A stretch of 64,000 nt of DNA from Anagrus nilaparvatae (lineage: Eukaryota; Arthropoda; Insecta; Hymenoptera; Mymaridae), in assembly GCA_022575985.1 (NCBI GenBank), contig JAKSXM010000266.1, positions 2,232,001-2,296,000 on the forward strand, given 5' to 3'. The notes below the pieces were generated by a model that saw only the letters and a program-made list of their open reading frames with translations, was not told the DNA's origin and did no database searches. Both the position numbers and the translations under genes were made by a program. Numbering within the stretch: position 1 is the first letter of the stretch; every line of letters begins with the position of its first letter. Shown in pieces: positions 58,728 to 64,000 of this stretch.

Positions 58728-60118
58728 TTATCGATTATATCTTCGTAAAGCAAAAAATTCTTGATTCCTCAAAGATCCAGGGGGAGATACAAAATAGCGT
58801 CTTAATGTAGATCTAAGTCTTTCAGCTTCTAAATGATTGTTTATGTTCTCATAAGGTCCATCTCCAAGCTCATCAACGTTTTCAACAAAATATCTTCTTT
58901 CATTTGCAGGAAAATTTAATTCATTAGTAATAAGAAAATTATGTAAATAAATGCAACATTGTATAATTTCTTTAATAGTTGACCATTTAAAACTCATGCT
59001 TGACTGGAATACTGCCCATTTGTTATAAAGCGTACCAAAAGCTGCCTCAACGATCCTTCTTCCTCTGCACAAACGATAATTAAAAATTTTTTGACTTAAT
59101 TCCATATTTCTTGCTTGAACATATGGCTTCATCAAATATGGCATTAATGGATACGCACTATCTGCAATTATGTAATATGGAAATGGTATTTCTGTCCCAG
59201 GTAAATAACCTGGTTCAGGAAGCCTCAAACCATTTGTCTCGAGCAATCTCTTCAAGTCACTTTGATTAAAAACATTGGCATCATGAAAACCACCTGAAGT
59301 GTAATAAAAAATGTTTATTAATTTTAATCATAAAAATTTCAGTATCTAGCTTTTTAGTATTCTCACCGTAATCGCCTATGTTTGACCATATAATCCTCCT
59401 ATCGGCATCACACAATGCTGATAGAATAACACTAAAAAACTTTTTAAAATTAAAGCAAAGTGACCCAGAATGAGGTGGATGGTCAATTTTAAAATGACGT
59501 GAATCCAACGCTCCAATGCAGTTTGCTAAGTTCCAGGATTCTAAAAATTCTTGGGCAATAACTCTCCAGTCATCATTTTGGGGCATTCTTCCATAAGTGT
59601 CTTTTAAAACATTAGTTAAAACTGCAGTTACTTCAGGAACAATTGCGTACATAGTTGATGCTCCAACTCTGAAATTAGTTGATTGATCTTTGACTGTACC
59701 TCCATGTCTTAAGTAACTATATTTAAAAACATAAAATAAAAAAAATATATTGAAAAATCGTAGAAACCTTTTTTAACTTAAATAATAAAACATACTTTAG
59801 TAATATTACTAGTCTAAATTCTGGTGGTAGAGGTTCTCTTTTGCTTCTGTTTAATAAGTGAGGACGAACCAGTTCATGTAAAAAAGAAAACTGGGTAACG
59901 TTCATACCCACGTACTGATAAAACTCTTCATGGTCATAAATTTGGAAATAGCTGAAGACAGTTGCATATGCACTATAAGTTAATCTTTCCTGAGGTCTTA
60001 TATGAGGTTTTGCAAACCAACGTCTTGAAGAAATTTCTTCTTCTTTTTCATACAAATATTCCAGCAAATTTACCAAATGAATTAAAATATTTAAGACGTC
60101 AAAATATTCGTTATCCAT
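58728..60118 (-). CDS. Harbinger-type DDE transposase (HARBI1-like), three exons
   Basis: Exons 60118-59796, 59716-59367 and 59293-58728 join in phase across two short GT-AG introns to give about 412 aa. After a helical N-terminal region comes a helix-turn-helix stretch (NYLRHGGTVKDQSTNFRVG). Next is the DDE_Tnp_4 catalytic core: GALDSRHF (first Asp), IADSAYPL (second Asp), and NYRLCRGRRIVEAAFGTLYN (Glu). This is the HARBI1/PIF transposase arrangement, with all three acidic residues present. No stop or frameshift is seen. It is either an active element or a domesticated HARBI1-like gene; absence of recognisable inverted termini leaves both open. It is divergently arranged with the MADF gene starting at 60829. 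Confidence 0.88.
59797..60117 (-). other. Harbinger transposase exon 1 and donor
   Basis: The first exon ends CTAAA|GTATGT at 59796/59795, leaving phase 2. Joining to exon 2 gives LLNYLRHGG, which supports the splice. The open frame running past the donor is intron. Confidence 0.6.
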
Positions 60119-60828
60119 ATTTTATATAAAAATATAAAAAATTTAGAAATTATCAAATGAATGATATTCTGATGATATATAAGAATTGCAATTTGCCAAA
60201 TAGATTTTCCAAACATAACCTACAAATTTTTGTCTTACACTTTATATACAGAGTTACAGACCGGGCACAAGAAAAATTTGAATTAAAAAAAAAAATGTAA
60301 ATAATTCGTGGTGGGGGAAACTTAAAAAGAAGATTTGATTATAAAAATATGTATCATAAATTGCATAATTAACTAACAAATACGTGAATGATCAGTAATT
60401 TATTAATTTTAATTTATTGATACGTAAATAAATAAATTTTAAAAAGCGCGGTTTTCCCCTCCATGGAAAATTTATTAATTTTGTTTTCGTGTTTATTTTT
60501 TATTTTAGACTGCGGCAGGTCTGTATAACTTTATATTTTTTTATGAAAAAAAAAGTCGACATCTGCACCATCTAAAAAGTATACTAAGTATCTGCAAGCT
60601 TTGTCTGATGACTCTTTGTATTTTTGTTTACTACAGTGGATACATCACCCCTGTACAAGTCAACAAGTGTGCACCCTATATAATATATTATATACCTGTT
60701 GTTTATTATACCTTGAAAAATAAATAGCCTTACTTATTTCAAGTAATTACTTGTTTTTTTATAATATTTTGTGTTTAAAAAGCATTTTTTTTGTTTAATT
60801 TAAATATTTTTAAAACAAATATTTTACT
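60119..60828. promoter_or_regulatory. divergent promoter region of the Harbinger transposase and MADF genes
   Basis: Holds 710 bases between two divergent start codons. CCTATATAATATATTATATA at about 60674-60693 is a two-sided TATA-rich stretch. A palindromic AT core could serve both directions. No other gene is seen. Confidence 0.4.
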
Positions 60829-61991
60829 ATGAGTGGCAAACGAAGTAGCAACACCCAAATTAAAGACAGTGACAAGTTTTTGTGCTACCAGGTATCAATA
60901 AGGCCACAACTTTACAATGAAAAATGCCCATATTTTTTGACCAGGAATGAAGAAAGGTTAAAAGTCTTTGAAGAACTTGGTGCCAATATGAAACTGTATC
61001 ATCCAAGTGAGAATTGCAATGGTGCGTTAACAAAAATACCTTGTTTACATATGAGTTTTATTTTAAATTATGTATAATTTTTGTTTTTTTAGGTGATTAC
61101 TTGCAAAAAAGATTTAAAAACTTGAGAGACACTTATACAAGATTACATAAGCAGTTGCTAAATGGAAAAGATTATGATAATTTTAATGTATACAATAAAT
61201 CAGTGTATACAAATTTAAATTTTTTAGCCAACTGTATCAAACACAGATCAGTAAGCGAAGTTTATAAATCAAGTTCGAAGGATCATGATTTTGAAAATGA
61301 TTCTACGCTTACTAATTATTTAGATAAATCAACAAATGTTCATAATAGTCTTGTCAATGACAATCATCTACCCTCAGTAAACTGTAAATTAGAACCGAGT
61401 AATAGTTATGGAAGTTGTATGGATGTTGATGATGATGAAATAATGATTATAGAACAAAATATATTAGAAATTCCAAATAGTTCAATAAACAGGCCTTTTT
61501 CACATAACAATTTAGATTCAATAGCCAGTGCATCAGCTTTGGACTCACAAAATTTAAATTCATCACATAATCATCTTGAACCGATAGCTAATTGTAAATC
61601 TAGAAATCCTTGTTTAATGACTCCAAATCAAAACAATAATGTTACAGTTGGTAATAGCATCGTAATAAATCCTACAAGAATATCAGCATTAAATGATTTA
61701 AGCGATAGCAATCAATTAAATTTTCAAGACATAGCAGCATCAGTTACTCAAACCAGTAATACTATACAAGAGAAATTTGGTAATCTCGCTGATCCAAAAG
61801 TCGCTAACATTTTATCAGATTTAAAAAATTCTGTGCAATCCGCAAATGATAATAAAAATTTATATAATGTCCATGCTTTGACAAACTCCATTCTTTTTAT
61901 ACCTACATCAAAACAAGATTTTGCTGTACAGATAATATTAAGAGTTTGCGATAAATATATAAAAGAAAAAGTATCTAATGAATTATTATAA
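60829..61991 (+). CDS. second MADF-like protein of the Harbinger locus, two exons
   Basis: Exon 1 is 60829-61021 and exon 2 is 61093-61991. The intron (CAATG|GTGCGT … TTTTTTTAG|GTGATTAC) keeps the frame and gives 363 aa. The N-terminal about 110 residues are MADF-like: FLCYQVSIRPQLYNEKCPYF, then DYLQKRFKNLRDTYTRLHKQ. The long C-terminal part is Asn/Ser-rich with an acidic patch (CMDVDDDEIMIIEQN) and a short helical end (KVANILSDLKNSVQ … FAVQIILRVCDKYIKEK). This would be the Myb/SANT-like partner that takes Harbinger transposase to the nucleus and the element ends. It is intact. It is the second such protein at this locus. Confidence 0.7.
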
Positions 61992-62514
61992 TTATTTTTA
62001 ATAATCATAAAAATATTTTAAAAAAAAAATTTATTTTAGTTACAAAAAGCTAATTTTAGTCATGTTAAATTAATATTATAATTAAATACATCATTTTTAT
62101 TTTGTTAACTTATACTTTTCATGATATTCTTATATGTAATAATGTTAAATAATATTTTTCTTTACTATAGGATACAATCATACATAATTTAAACAAAAAA
62201 ATAAATTTTTAAATAATTTTATTGTAAATTCAATAAGAGTGTTTTTCTTAATATTATCATTAAACTTTGTATACTTTGTAAATTATTGTTTAAGAATTTT
62301 AATTCAATTTTTTAATTATATGAATAACTAACAAATGTAACAAAAAATGTAATACCCAAAGTATATGTAATTACATAAAACGATGATAAATAAGTTTCTA
62401 AATAATTATTTTCTTTTGTTTCTTTTTTTTTCAAAAATATATACCTACATTATACTCTAATAAAAGTAAAATAAAATAATTTTTTAACTAATTTAGTAGT
62501 AGCAAACATGTGCA
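61992..62514. other. non-coding 3' flank
   Basis: AT-rich sequence with AATAAA-like signals for the plus-strand MADF gene. No inverted terminus is found. Confidence 0.45.
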
Positions 62515-62897
62515 CCCTGGTGCAAATAGTTACGTTAAACTTAACGTTAAGTTTTAACGTTAAATTTTACATTGATTTGCTATTCAGTTAACGTAAACTT
62601 AACATTAAATTTAACGTTAAATTTAGGTAACGCAAACGATAAAAAAAATGAAAAACTTCAAACCTAATCTAATCCTTATAAAAGGAAGTAAATATCATTT
62701 TTTGCTTTTTTTAATGGCTTTAAATGCACATTTGATAAGATTAGATTAGGTTTGATTAAGTTTTTCATTTTTTTTATCGTTAACGTTAAATTTAACGTTA
62801 AATTTAATGTTAAATTTACGTTAACTCTATGGCAAATCAACGTAGAATTTAATGTTAAAACTTAACGTTAAGTTTAACGTAACTATTTGCACCAGGG
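62515..62897. mobile_element. MITE with long inverted repeats rich in AACGTTAA
   Basis: CCCTGGTGCAAATAGTTACG at the left pairs with CGTAACTATTTGCACCAGGG at the right. The complementarity continues through TTAAACTTAACGTTAAGTTT and beyond for about 150 bases per arm around a central AT-rich part. The octamer AACGTTAA and its variants recur many times. No coding is present. The bounds are exact for the terminal repeat; no target duplication is evident. Confidence 0.85.
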
Positions 62898-62929
62898 CAA
62901 ATGAAGACAAATTAAAAAATATGTTTTTT

Positions 62930-63720
62930 GACCTTTTAAATAAAAAAAATTATTTGTTTCCTTCCAAAACATTTAAGTACCACATGACATTTTACTGTAA
63001 AAAATATTACCCAGGTAAAACATCTAATGAAACAATTATTTATTTTACAAAAAAATATATACAATATTCAATTTATTCTAAAAAAAACTATTATAAAAAA
63101 TATTGCTATAATTATATAAAAAAAAAATAATAATAAATAAATAAATAGGTACAACATGTCATTTTAGCTAACATTTTTTTAAAATATATTTTCCCATATT
63201 ATGAGATTTTACCCACATAAAAAGTGAAAAGAAAAAAGTACTTCTTTTGGGAAAAATAGCTATAACATGCCATTTTACTGTAAAAAAATTTAACCCACAT
63301 AATAAAAGATAAAAAGAATTTAATGTACTATATTTTTCATGAAAAAAAGAGTAGGTACAACATAACAATTTAGTGTAAAAAAAATTTACGCTTATTAAAG
63401 AAACAACTTGAAGATTATTTTTTTATGTTAATAAAAAAGAATAGGTACATAATGAGATTTCACCCACAAAAAAATGACAAGAAAAATGTACTTATTTTAC
63501 AGAAAAATAGCTATATAACATGCCATTTTACTGTAACAAAATTTAACCAACATAAATAAAGAGAAAAACGAAAAAAAATTTTACTTTAAAAAAAAGTATA
63601 CGAAAACATAAAATTTTTCCTAAAAACATTTTAACCATACATTAAAGATAAGAATAGCTATAAAATTATTTTCTACAAAATAATCATTTTTTTGTTTTTA
63701 ATTAAAATAGGTATAACATG
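62930..63720. repeat. diverged tandem repeats (ACATGCCATTTTACTGTAAAA family)
   Basis: ACATGACATTTTACTGTAAA (about 62983), ACATGCCATTTTACTGTAAA (about 63266 and 63518) and weaker copies near 63154 and 63358 recur with AATTTAACCCACATAA, TAGGTACAACAT and GAGATTT(T/C)ACCCAC between them. Units are about 100-250 bases and irregular. The open frames in this area are repeat-derived. Confidence 0.6.
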
Positions 63721-64000
63721 CAGTATAAAAAAGAAAAAATTGAAAATAGGTATATACAAACTTATTTTATAAAAACTTTTTTTTTTTAATTATAAACATA
63801 AAAATTGACTCTTTGAAAAATATTATTGAAATGAAATTTATGATTATAATTTATTTTACTATTAATTAATTAAATATTATGTTAAAATTCAAAATTGGAT
63901 ATATTATTTTATATTTATTTTGGTAAATATGGTCCCTTTTCTCAGCCAATAGAAAGTATTTAACCCCCACTTTTAATTTCAACTGCTCTGCGCCCCAGAA
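63721..64000. other. AT-rich end of window
   Basis: Nothing recognised. Confidence 0.4.

Noticed and set aside
60660..62520. TGTGCACCCT at 60668 and TGCACCCTGG at 62511 as Harbinger termini
   Set aside because: They are in direct, not inverted, orientation and the second belongs to the MITE edge.

Overview
This window is very AT-rich insect nuclear DNA dominated by transposable elements. Host-type sequence is limited to an intronless leucine-rich gene on the minus strand near 12.1-13.3 kb and a run of decayed exons at 52.9-57.1 kb related to barentsz/CASC3 and an app/ZDHHC palmitoyltransferase. Short GT-AG introns, BEL/Pao, Ty3/gypsy, Penelope, Helitron and Harbinger elements, and the insect-like exons all point to an arthropod. 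The extreme AT bias together with an LRR-only gene would suit an aphid-parasitoid wasp, but that is inference; an aphid or another AT-rich insect is not excluded.

Layout. 0-2.5 kb: the 5' half of a compositionally young, GC-richer BEL/Pao retrotransposon on the minus strand (LTR, primer binding site, gag, and the start of pol in the same frame after a TGA-CTA stop context). 2.5-9.2 kb: repeats, including a foldback element. 9.2-10.6 kb: a 5'-truncated LINE. 12.1-13.3 kb: the LRR-like gene with one frameshift. 14.3-15.4 kb: Helitron. 16.5-18.3 kb: possible short exons of a minus-strand spliced gene. 18.9-27.4 kb: Helitron copies, a 25-bp minisatellite with a 466-bp higher-order period, C-tract repeats and a second foldback copy. 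27.9-31.7 kb: remains of a plus-strand retroelement with an insect-retrovirus F-like envelope and an LTR. 31.9-35.8 kb: a minus-strand Ty3/gypsy-type integrase followed by a glycoprotein that resembles chuvirus glycoproteins. 35.8-40.2 kb: a Penelope-like element split by a 2,500-bp near-palindrome with a TTA target duplication. 40.2-42.0 kb: an unidentified GC-rich block. 42.0-48.5 kb: a Mutator-like fragment and an old AT-drifted BEL/Pao copy. 48.5-52.9 kb: little recognisable. 52.9-57.1 kb: host-gene pseudogene exons. 57.8-62.0 kb: an apparently intact Harbinger-type set with three spliced genes (MADF, DDE transposase, second MADF). 62.5-63.7 kb: an AACGTTAA-rich MITE and diverged tandem repeats.

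The most noteworthy structures are the Ty3/gypsy integrase with a chuvirus-like glycoprotein placed tail-to-tail with a different class of envelope relic, the 2.5-kb palindromic insertion, the three-gene Harbinger locus without visible inverted termini, and the barentsz relic in which a key tryptophan codon is TGA. There are no rRNA, tRNA or CRISPR features that I can support.
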